From UBA1141 sp963665155 (GTDB lineage: Bacteria > Chloroflexota > Dehalococcoidia > Lucifugimonadales > UBA3495), in the NCBI GenBank assembly GCA_963665155.2, contig CAXXFI010000002.1:1240001-1304000 (forward strand): a DNA stretch of 64,000 nt, in the 5' to 3' direction. Shown piece by piece: positions 28,277-36,892 of the stretch (position 1 is its first letter; each line of letters opens with the position of its first letter). A model generated the notes under the pieces. That model did not search any database. It saw only the letters and a program-made list of their open reading frames with translations, and had not been told where the DNA came from. The position numbers and the translations under genes are program-made.

Positions 28277-29035
28277 TTAGCGGGCGGCGGTCGCGGGTTG
28301 ATGCGCCCGCAGGAAGTCTCGCACATGGTTTATCGTCTTGGCGAGCAGGTTCTTGTCTTCTTTCCACGGGTACGCCGTAGATTCGGCATTCGGAGCCAAC
28401 TCTATGATCTCCATGGAGGCCTCGTAGGAGTGGGCAGGAGTGTCGTCAGGCATGACCAGCATCGGCGTCTGGCACGAACGAACGAAGTCCTGCGTCACGC
28501 AGTACACGAATTTGGGCTGGCGGCGGTACAGATTGTGCAGGTACGCATCGCACGATTCCATTGTCACCTCTGGCCGACGTTCTATCAACGCGGGCGCCCA
28601 GACATCATGTCCGGAGTCGTACATATTATCGGGGAATTTCGAGTTGTGCCCGACCGGCTGGCAGAGCACCCCTGCCAGGACACGTTGGGGCGCCCGTTCC
28701 ATGAGCTTGAGTGCGAAGGGGCCACCGATGCAGTAGCCCATGAAGAAGAACTCCTGAATGCCCAAGTGGTCCATCAGCCCCAGTTGGTCGTCGGCGAAGG
28801 CTCCCCAAGGGTCGTCGACGGGGACCGGCCCGTTGGACTCGCCGCCGTTGGCATTGCGCTGGTCCATGGTGATGCAACGGAAGTCGTCCTTGAACTCCTC
28901 CATTGCGTTGAACACCTGGTTAGGCCAATTGCTGACCAGGGAGTTCAACCCTCCCCCGGGCGTGACCAGAAGCGGGAAACCGGACCCGGCCTCCTCATAA
29001 TGAATGCTGACATCGCCTTTAGTAAAAATCGGCAT
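28277..29035 (-). CDS. Alpha/beta-hydrolase with Cys at nucleophile elbow
   Basis: A 252-residue alpha/beta-hydrolase. The elbow is FMGYCIGGPFAL, with Cys where most family members carry Ser, as in dienelactone hydrolases. The upstream strand CITMDQRNANGGES and the late NHVRDFL (probable catalytic His) fit the fold. The start is supported by AGGAG just upstream on the minus strand. It lies between IS remnants and a decayed gene. It may be a hydrolase of an activated ester or lactone, or a non-hydrolytic homologue; the Cys makes standard esterase activity uncertain. Confidence 0.82.
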   Translation of the reverse strand: MPIFTKGDVSIHYEEAGSGFPLLVTPGGGLNSLVSNWPNQVFNAMEEFKDDFRCITMDQRNANGGESNGPVPVDDPWGAFADDQLGLMDHLGIQEFFFMGYCIGGPFALKLMERAPQRVLAGVLCQPVGHNSKFPDNMYDSGHDVWAPALIERRPEVTMESCDAYLHNLYRRQPKFVYCVTQDFVRSCQTPMLVMPDDTPAHSYEASMEIIELAPNAESTAYPWKEDKNLLAKTINHVRDFLRAHQPATAAR

Positions 29036-29304
29036 ACCAATTTCTCCTTTTATAAGTTATAAGTCACCAGAAATTAGGGCTTCCGGAACGTTATCGCGGT
29101 TTATTTTAGCATTAGTTTGCCCGTATTTTGAGAATGGTCAACGAGAACAAGCGTGACTAACCCATCTCTGGAACTGGGCAGATTCGGTAGTGGACCGCCT
29201 CCCCAGTGACACCGCTACATTGAAGCCACCTCCCCAGCCCAGTTACAATTGGGTAAAGGCTACTGTTAAGTCGGGAGAACGGTAATTAGTAACGAGGCGA
29301 ACCA

Positions 29305-30087
29305 ATGCAGCAACCGAATAGAGGTAAACGCCACAAGCCAATTATTCGTACAGGAGCTATCGCATTTAGCTTCGAGCCGCCAGAGTTATTTGGAACAAGG
29401 GAAGCCGCGGCACGGGTTGTGCCACAACCAAACGACGACTGGTTTGCCAAAGGCCTAAGCCTTGCCCACCGACTTTTCTCTGCCAGGATAGATAATGTTT
29501 ATACGGAAGAACTGCCCATCGTACTAACCTATTTGTGTATAAAGGCGCTAAACGACCTCCTGGCTGCCGTCTCAAATGTAAAAAATGGATATTATTTCCA
29601 AGCGTGGCCCCTACTCCGGGGCGCGTTAGAGGCGTCGGAATTGATGGACTATTTTCTTCGGAATGATAATGCCGATGAAATTCGAAAATGGGTCGATAAA
29701 GAGAAGCGTTATGATTCCCTAAGCTGGCTAAAAGATTAGTTACCACACACCGAATTGAGAAAGCGTTTCATTGACATCTTTAATGAAAATTCCCACGCGA
29801 ACCTGACGAATATCGACGCTATGAGCACATTTAAATCAGGAGATGGCGTGAGGACAATTGCTGTCGGTCCTCTCCCATTCCCTCCTACTGCGCGATCCAG
29901 CCCAGTAAGGTTCGCTGCATCATTAATTTCCTTTCCAACTAGAGTGTTATGGCTAAGCCAGCGTGATGTTGTTTCGGCAGATTGGGTCGCCGAGTTCCGC
30001 ACTTTCGACGAAGCCACGGGATTCGTGCTCGGGGATGACTGGACGACCTCTAACCTAGGCGAAGACCTATTGAGAAAACAGCTATAA
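29305..30087 (+). pseudogene. Uncharacterised helical protein split by in-frame amber
   Basis: A reading frame starting at ATG 29305 (GAGGCG upstream) encodes TEELPIVLTYLCIKALNDLL and AWPLLRGALEASELMDYFLR before TAG at 29737-29739. The same frame then continues ELRKRFIDIFNENSHANLTN to 30087, so the whole would be about 260 residues. The style recalls DUF5677-like accessory proteins, but I cannot assign it. Lower GC than the surroundings suggests transfer. Likely a pseudogene unless the amber codon is suppressed. Confidence 0.6.
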
Positions 30088-30223
30088 TTATTGCGAGTTG
30101 CTGAAGTGTGCTGCTTTGCGATGCATCACTGACGCCTCAGGTAACGCCTCAGACGACCTGGGCTGGCTTACCCAGTGACCAGCAACGGGGACTGGAAGAG
30201 CGGTCGGCAAGGATTCGGCGAGC

Positions 30224-30508
30224 ATGACCAACCAACCCTACAATCCACCAATCCCGGCCCACCTTAACGGCCAAGTCGTCCAGGACACCCTGACCCAGGA
30301 CGAATACGAGCGGTTCAAGGCGGTGCTTCCTTCGTGGCGGGACCGGCTGATCGCCATGCTGCTGCGGAACACCGGCCTCCGGGTCAACGAGCTCCTGGGC
30401 CTCCAGGTCCGCGACTTTGTGCTGGGCGGGCCCGCTTTCATCGTCTACGTGATCCGGTTCAAGAAGGCAGAGAGGACCGGGTACGACTGGCATTCGACAA
30501 GATCATAG
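30224..30508 (+). pseudogene. Tyrosine recombinase (integrase) fragment
   Basis: About 94 residues encoding the start of a phage-integrase catalytic domain: TLTQDEYERFKAVLPSWRDR, MLLRNTGLRVNELLGLQVRD, where the Arg of GLRVNE would be the first catalytic residue. The rest of the domain (box II His-x-x-Arg, Tyr) is missing. It ends 109 bases from the 3-prime end of a tRNA-Gly gene, the usual place for an integrating element. It marks a decayed island. Confidence 0.75.
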
Positions 30509-30616
30509 CTGACGGAACAATACCCGTGCCGACATGAAGGTCGATGGATTGCGCAAAGACTACCACATCAACCCGTACGGTGGGACGTAGGTTGCCGTGA
30601 ATTTGAGGCTGGGTGG

Positions 30617-30687
30617 AGCGGGCGGCGGGAATCGAACCCGCGTGGCTAGCTTGGAAGGCTAGAGCTTTGCCACTAAGCAACGCCCGC
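30617..30687 (-). tRNA. tRNA-Gly (anticodon TCC)
   Basis: On the minus strand the acceptor arms GCGGGCG and CGCCCGC pair perfectly, the anticodon arm is CTAGC-CTTCCAA-GCTAG with anticodon TCC, and the T arm is GCGGG-TTCGATT-CCCGC. The discriminator base is U, as expected for glycine. The CCA end is not encoded. It sits beside the integrase fragment. Confidence 0.95.
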
Positions 30688-30953
30688 AAGAGGAGGGGCG
30701 TATCAACTGATGAACGCCACCGGTAATTATATACGGTGATGATACAGGTTGCCAGGCCGACCTTAGCATTTTGCACCAGTTCCGTCTTATCCAAGCTCCA
30801 CAATGCGTGATGCTAGTCTTCAAGGCCGATGGGGAATAGTGGTTGATTACCCGATTGACCGGTGAAAGTCGAATAGGGACTGGAAACCTTGAATCGCTGG
30901 TGGCCCGCTTGCAACCAACCACTAAGAAAAAGAGCCAAAATTGGAGGTAGATT

Positions 30954-31358
30954 ATGGCAGCAATTCGACGCGAATACCCGGAAATCGCTCCCGCAGGGCC
31001 CAGCTACAGCAGGGGTGTCCGTAGCGGCAACCTGTTGTTCATATCCGGTTGCACGGCAAAAGGGAGCGATGCCCAAGGCAAAGCAATGATCGATCAACTG
31101 CGGATTACCCTAGACCGGATTACACGAATCGCCCAAGCGGAAGGAGGTGAGTCAGCGGACATTGTGAAGATCACCACCTTCGTGACCAGTATCGCCGATT
31201 GGCGAGCCCTCGGCGACCAGCAGCATACGGTGTTCGAAGAGTACTTCAAAGGCCGGTACCCGGCAAACACGCTGGTAGAGATCGGAGCCTTGGCCGAACC
31301 GGGCCTAGACGTGGAAATCGAAGCGATCGTCGTGGTAGAATGGTGTGCCAAGCTATGA
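30954..31358 (+). CDS. RidA-family (YjgF/YER057c) protein
   Basis: A 134-residue Rid-superfamily protein. Family features are GPSYSRGVRSGNLLFISG near the N-terminus, ADIVKITTFVTSIADW mid-protein and NTLVEIGALAEPGLDVEIEAIVVV at the end, where Arg/Glu residues normally support enamine/imine hydrolysis. The length is standard and it would form a trimer. A GGAGG site six bases before ATG 30954 supports the start. RidA removes reactive enamines from PLP enzymes, but other Rid subfamilies act in amine catabolism, so the substrate is open. Confidence 0.88.
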   Translation: MAAIRREYPEIAPAGPSYSRGVRSGNLLFISGCTAKGSDAQGKAMIDQLRITLDRITRIAQAEGGESADIVKITTFVTSIADWRALGDQQHTVFEEYFKGRYPANTLVEIGALAEPGLDVEIEAIVVVEWCAKL

Positions 31359-31669
31359 GCCCAGCCGGTGACACCCGTACGAGATTCGAGGCGAGACCGG
31401 CGGGTTAGGTTCCGGGTTAGCTTCTACGAAAATAACTCCCTTCTCCCTTCTCCCTTCTCCCAATTCCAAGGTTTTACCGAACACGCAGGGCTTGGCTGTT
31501 TGCTTGCCTGGAAAAGAGTCGCACCGAACTCGAGAGGATTGCATCAAACTTTTGAGCACCCTCGGCTACGAAGTCGTCGAGCCATGAGTGCAGGCAGCTT
31601 GATACGGCGGGAAAATCCGCCAGGAACGGCATCGAGCGCGGGTATAAATCGGCAAGCGTCAGGCAAGAA
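31359..31669. other. Gap with CTTCTCC tandem repeat
   Basis: No gene is supported. A short tandem repeat (CCCTTCTCC units, about 31437-31460) is the only structure seen. The DUF3179 gene follows. Confidence 0.5.
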
Positions 31670-32839
31670 ATGGGAAAATCCGGGTTTTTGATAGCCATCG
31701 CCCTAGGAGCATTGATGGTCTTCGTGGTTTTTCTCCCTTCCCTAAGGCAATTGTGGCTCAAGGTCGGCGCCGAAGAAGTGACTATATCCGATGGCTCGAG
31801 TACTGGCGCGAACTCGGGCTTGAACGCGGCTAGCCAAACATCAACATCCGGCGCAGTTGGGACACGTCAGCTAAAGATCATTAAAGTTCTGGGCCGGGAC
31901 GGCATCCCTGCGATCCTAGACCCAGAATTCATTGGCGCAAGCCAAGCCTTTCAGCAAATGGAACCCGACGAACGCGTCCTGGGGTTATCCATCAACGGCG
32001 ACAATCGCGCTTATCCCCTAAACCTGCTTAGCCGTCACGAAATTGTGAACGACACCGTGGGGGGAGTGCCCGTTGCGGTCACTTGGTGACCCCTCTGCTT
32101 TTCGGGCATCGTGTATGCCCGGGAGATACAAGGCGAGCTCCACACCTTCGGCGTTTCCGGCAAGCTGATAATGAACACTCTGGTTATGTACGACCATCAG
32201 ACCGATACCCTGTGGAGTCAGTTTTTGAGCAGAGGGGTCAAAGGCCCTTTGGCGGACTTTCAACTGGAAATCCTACCGGTTCTCCAAACAACCTGGCTGC
32301 AATGGCTTACCCTTCACCCGAATACCATTGTGCTTGACAAGAAGGGCAGGTACCAGGCGGACTCCTACGAAAGCTACTACAGTGGAGGCTCGGCGGGCAT
32401 CATCGGCGAGTCGAACAAGGACAGCCGTCTGGCCGGTAAGGAGTTGGTTTTGGGCGTGGACTTGGTTGGAACCGCCAAAGCCTACCCCTTTCGGGCGATG
32501 GCTGGCCAAGGGGCAATCAACGACACTCTTGCAGGCAAGCCCGTGTTGGTGACCTTCGACCCGCTAAACGAAACCGGCTCGGTTTTTCTCCGCAGCGTCG
32601 CAGGTAATACATTGCACTTCCAAACCACCGAAAAGAATGCCGAAGGGATATTTCTGCTGAGGGACGATGAAACCGGCAGCACCTGGCAGGCGCTGACTGG
32701 CCGGGCCATCGATGGACCGATGGTGGGGACGGCATTAGAGCGGCTGCCATCGTTTTATTCGTTCTGGTTTGCTTGGTCCGACTTCCATCCGGACACTCAG
32801 TTGTACTCGTCACAGCTGAAGCAGAGCGAGACCGGTTAG
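31670..32839 (+). CDS. DUF3179 protein, candidate selenoprotein (UGA at conserved Cys)
   Basis: A 389-residue DUF3179 protein if UGA at 32087-32089 (codon 140) is read as selenocysteine; without it the frame is split into 139- and about 242-residue parts. An N-terminal membrane anchor (IAIALGALMVFVVFL) suggests an extracytoplasmic domain. The UGA lies in HEIVNDTVGGVPVAVTW-U-PLC, exactly where DUF3179 proteins have the conserved TYCPLC motif, so a C-x-x-C becomes U-x-x-C. The frame continues SGIVYAREIQGELHTFGVSG, as expected, and a second DUF3179 half follows (AYPFRAMAGQGAINDTLAGK). A 7-bp stem-loop follows the UGA at SECIS distance. Nearby genes are decayed, so a nonsense mutation remains possible. 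Confidence 0.75.
32103..32121 (+). promoter_or_regulatory. Putative SECIS hairpin in DUF3179 gene
   Basis: The stem-loop CGGGCAT-CGTGT-ATGCCCG has seven perfect pairs, extendable by wobble pairs below, with 20 bases between the UGA and the loop. The loop has G at its second position, which satisfies the usual bacterial SECIS rule (loop 16-37 nt after UGA, G among the first two loop bases). Confidence 0.65.
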
Positions 32840-32908
32840 AACCGGCCGGAGGGGAACCGTGGCAGGATAAGGACAATGAAGCTCACGCCAACCGAAGACT
32901 CCCGTGCC

Positions 32909-33541
32909 CTAATTTACGTCGCTGCCAATGTCGAGTTCGGGAAGGGCCGGAAGGTCGGTAAAGGGTTCAGCCTGAGCACGTATAGCAAGCTGATTTATTT
33001 CGCCTGATATTCTCTGCAGTTTCTGTCCAATTTCCTGGTAGTGGGAATCCAGGTTGGAACGCCAATCTAGGTGCCACTCGAGGAACTTGTTTAGCGCAGT
33101 CATTTCCCGCAGCCGCTGCTCTAACTCAACGGTCCGTTCTTGTACCAAGTCCTCTAGATGTGTGTTGAGTTGTTTGGCCGCTATCGCGTTTTTTACCACG
33201 GCCCGTATTTCATAGAGATTGAAGGGCTTTTTTAGGAAAGTGCTCACACCAGCCCCGGAGCATGACTCAATAGCGTCGGCGTCGCCATAGGCGGTCAAGA
33301 CAACCACCGAATACGGATCCGACGGTTTGAGATGCAACTGTGATAAAAACTCTCTCCCATCCATGACCGGCATTTGCAGGTCCAAAATGATCACCGTGGG
33401 ATCAATTTCTTGAAGCCGCTTGAGGCCTTCCATTCCGTTTGTAGCAAAATGGAGGTCGTAGCCCTCGCGCTTGAGGTCTTCCGCCACCGCCCCTCTAACC
33501 GCTTCATCATCGTCTATAACCAGTACTCTAGGCTGTGTCAT
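32909..33541 (-). CDS. Response regulator with C-terminal coiled coil
   Basis: A CheY-like receiver of about 210 residues. It shows VLVIDDDEAVRG (acidic pocket), VIILDLQMPVMDG (phospho-Asp), TAYGD and FLKKPF (conserved Lys), followed by a coiled-coil segment (LEDLVQERTVELEQRLREM). There is no DNA-binding domain, so output is probably by protein contact. ATG 33541 is favoured over upstream starts because it gives the canonical beginning MTQPRVLVIDDD and has GGGATA upstream. It lies directly downstream of the sensor kinase gene at 33616-36449, which is its probable but now broken partner. Confidence 0.85.
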   Translation of the reverse strand: MTQPRVLVIDDDEAVRGAVAEDLKREGYDLHFATNGMEGLKRLQEIDPTVIILDLQMPVMDGREFLSQLHLKPSDPYSVVVLTAYGDADAIESCSGAGVSTFLKKPFNLYEIRAVVKNAIAAKQLNTHLEDLVQERTVELEQRLREMTALNKFLEWHLDWRSNLDSHYQEIGQKLQRISGEINQLAIRAQAEPFTDLPALPELDIGSDVN

Positions 33542-33615
33542 AGTTTCTATCCCTATTCGACGGAGTAGTTCCTGGCGATCCTTGCCCAGGTTAGACTTGC
33601 TCAAGTTAGACTTGC

Positions 33616-36449
33616 TCAGGATTTTCCAAGCTCGGGTGCCGGGGCCATCGCAGGCAGGTGGATTTTTATGGTGGTTCCTTGGGTAAGATGGTCTTCACAG
33701 CCGATCGTACCATGATGGTCCATAATTATGCCATAAACGATGGACAAGCCCAGACCTGTTCCTTCTCCTTCTGGCTTGGTAGTGAAAAAGGGATCGAAAA
33801 CCTTTTCAACATCTGTGTGCGGTATGCCAACCCCGTTGTCGGAAAATTCTAGGACTACTTGTCCTTTTCCAGGGGCCAAATGGACGGCTACGGTAATCTT
33901 ACCTTGTCGGGTCTCGGCAAGAGCATCGATCGAATTTTGGAATAGGTTGATGTAGACCTGCTCCAACTGACTGGAGTTGCCCCAAACAGTTGGCAGATTA
34001 TAGTCAGACCGCCGCTCTGATTCAATGTTCCTCAAACGAAGCCTTTCCCCTAGCATCAAAAGGGTGCTGTCCAACACCTCGCCCAAGCTGACCGCAGTCA
34101 TTTCCGTGTCTTCCCTCCTTCCAAATGTACGGAGATGGTCGACTATGTTGGTTATGCGAGCCACTTGACGCCCGGACTCAGCCAACCTGATCTGTCCATT
34201 TTGCAGGTCTAAATCGTCCAGCCTTATATCCTCCTGAAAGGACTGGATCATCGAGCTGATGTAAGTGAGGGGCTGGTTGATTTCGTGGGCCACCCCAGTC
34301 GCCAACTGACCCAATGTTGCAAGTTTGGACTGGGCTAATGCCCGCATTTCCAATGTCCTACGCTCCACTTCGGCCTGCTTGCGCTCCGTAATATCACGGA
34401 AGATTCCCTGATAGCCCACCGGCTTTCCTTCTTCGTCTCGTATGAACTGGGTGCGGCCTTCGAAGGGCACAATCACCCCATCTTTGCGTACACCTTCGCA
34501 CTCGATGGTACTAGGGCCAATTTCTCCAGCCAGCCATCGCGCCATCGCCTCTTCCACCAACTGGGCTGATGCTGGCGTCAGGTACACAGTCGCCCGTTGG
34601 CCGGCAAGTTCTTTTTCGGAGTACCCGGTCATGGTCTCGGCTTCGGGTTCATGCTGACGATCTTGCTGTCCAATGTGAAGGTGATAATAGCGTCGCTGGC
34701 ATTCTCGAATATAAGGCGATAGCGCTCCTCGGCTTCTCTCAACGCCTCGTCAGACCGCTTTCGCTCGGTGATGTCTTGCGCAACCACGACAACACCCACT
34801 ACGTCTCCTTTCTGGCTCCTAACGGGGGTGACTGTCATGTCCATGTCCAACAGATCACCGTTCTTTCTGATCCGTTGAACCTCACCTCTCTAGCCCTCCA
34901 GAAAGGTCTCAACCGGTTCATAGCCTCCATAAGTTTCGACCTCCGGTCCCGCAAAGGAAATCATCCCCACTGGCCTACCCAGTACCTCTCCAGCAGTATA
35001 GCCAAACGTCTCCTCAAAAATGTTATTAACGAAACGGAAATTACCATGGGAGTCCACCAACATCACCGCATCGCCAATACTCTCTAGGGCCAACGCCAAC
35101 TGTTCTACGTCCTGAAAAAGCCGGGCGTTCTCCACCGCCGGGGCGATCTGACTGGCCAACCGCTCCAGGATAATCTTCTCCCGACTGCCGTAGGCATTTA
35201 GTCGCTCACTCCACAAAAGCAGGGTTCCAATAAGCTTATTCTGCGACACCATTGGCACCACTATCACGCTTCCTAGGCCATCTTGTACATTGTATGGGGC
35301 CATCCAGAAGCGGGTTTCTTGGCTGAGGTCACTTACAATTAAGGTTACTTGGGTCTTAGCTACATATCCGGCGTAAGTACCTTCTAAGTGGTAGACCGCT
35401 CCCTGTTGAAAAAGATCGCTGATTTGACCATTCAAGTAGGATATGGTGACTGTGTCTTGCATTTCATCAATGGTGTTCAGAGTGGACTGACGGAAATCTA
35501 TTAGGGTGTTCACCTCTTCGGCAAATCGCTGGTATACCTGATCTATGTCCAAAGTCGAAGTGATAATCCTGGCGACCCGGTCTACGGCGGCCATTTCCTC
35601 GCTGCTCGCCTCCAAAACTTGGACCAGCTGGGTCCATTCCCGGTCGCAACGAAACGATTTGCCGGGGTACGGTAATAGTGCGTCCGAATATGGCCAGCTT
35701 GTCGGACTGCTCCAGAGGCAATTCATCGTAGTCCTGGTAGGAAATACCTCCGGCAGCTACCACTCCCTTCAATACCAGCTCAAAGGTGTTTTCTTCATCT
35801 CGCGAAAAAAATATCCGATCTCGTTGTCCGCTACTTCCGCCGACGGTCCCTCAACGAGCTTTAATCTATAGCCTTGCTTAAGGAGATTCCCAGCGGGAAG
35901 CAAATACCCCGATGTTGACCGAGGCTCTTCAAAAGCAATTATCTTACCTAGAAATTCATCGAAAATATCGACCATCCGTTCTTTCAGGACTACGTATGTG
36001 CTCCAGTATGAGGAAACACCATCTTTGGAACGGCGAAGGAGGAATTCAGACCCGGAGATGTTTTGGGAAGCGATGGCCGGATATAAGCTATCGAAGTAGA
36101 TGTCCACCTCCCCATCTCTCAGGAGCTTTCCCATCTCCTCAAAGCTTTGAGCGATAATCACGCCACCTTCAACAATGTCGAATTCTCCAAGCTGGCTGGC
36201 CAGATAGTCAGCCAAGGGCCGGAATCGCCGGATTTTTTTCACCGGCTCATCCGGGTCAACATCTCCAATAATTATGGAGCGGGCTTTGGCGGGAGATTTG
36301 GATTCGATTTCGCGGGCTTTGCCTGTTTCTAGCAGTGATTGACCGGGCGTTGCTCTCGCACCGCCGCAGGCATTGAGCAAGAACAAAAGTAAAAAAACCA
36401 CTGCTCCAGCGGTAACAATCAAACTATTTCGTTGCAAGTTAGCCGTCAT
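33616..36449 (-). pseudogene. PhnD-like/GAF/PAS/PAS sensor histidine kinase, decayed
   Basis: One long gene now in pieces. From the N-terminus: a lipoprotein-like signal (VFLLLFLLNACGG), a PhnD-type binding domain (RFRPLADYLASQLG; IAFEEPRSTSGYLLPAGNLL), GAF (ARIITSTLDIDQVYQRFAEE), PAS (DAVMLVDSHGNFRFVNNIF), a second PAS (RYRLIFENASDAIITFTLDS), HisKA (GVAHEINQPLTYISSM, with the phospho-His) and HATPase (EFSDNGVGIPHTDVEKVF; EGTGLGLSIVYG). Breaks are: an indel in an A-run at 35805-35811, another near 35628, amber TAG at 34890-34892, and an indel near 34645. At least the kinase core (33616-34632) is an intact frame. Homopolymer breaks could also be sequencing errors. Confidence 0.8.
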
Positions 36450-36892
36450 TATCGCGATTATCTCCTCTTTCCATCCATTTTAGACTCTTAGCAGAAATCT
36501 TGCATTTCTATCTCAAATACCCCGGCAAGTGCTACCTGCTTTGGGGCACAGCTGTACGCGGCTCAAGGGTCCATTTACGTTTTTCGATCGTACGGGACCC
36601 GCGTATGGTGACCCGTATGAGACCCGAATAGGCGACCCGCCATGATTCCTGTGATTTGTAGCGTTGGCCGGTTGCTATATACTTATTCTGCAACTCTTGC
36701 CCGGACCGACTAACTCAAGGCCGACGAAATCTAGCCCAGTTGAGCGCCGGGCCGCCCAGCGGTACAATTGGGCCGCTGGATCTCCGTGGGCTCATTAGCT
36801 ACGGGACCCAGCAACACTACGAGACAGCGAAGAGTTGTTATCACCTATTAAGCTATGACATTTCAAATTGTGACCTTGGCCCCGGAGGCCCC
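36450..36892. other. Divergent intergenic region with GACCCG repeats
   Basis: This region separates the decayed kinase gene from the mutase gene. Four imperfect direct repeats beginning GACCCG or CGACCCG stand at about 36595-36642. A longer start for the mutase at 36740 is possible in frame but lacks a ribosome site. No B12 riboswitch was recognised. Confidence 0.5.

Noticed and set aside
30509..30592. Continuation of the integrase after 30508
   Set aside because: The downstream sequence in all three frames shows no box II or Tyr motif, so the gene is truncated rather than frameshifted.
32111..32839. Separate gene starting after the UGA in DUF3179
   Set aside because: The domain is continuous across the UGA, and the apparent GTG start lies inside the domain without a ribosome site.
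36450..36892. Cobalamin riboswitch before the B12-dependent mutase
   Set aside because: No B12 box or matching stem pattern could be found by eye; only GACCCG repeats are present.
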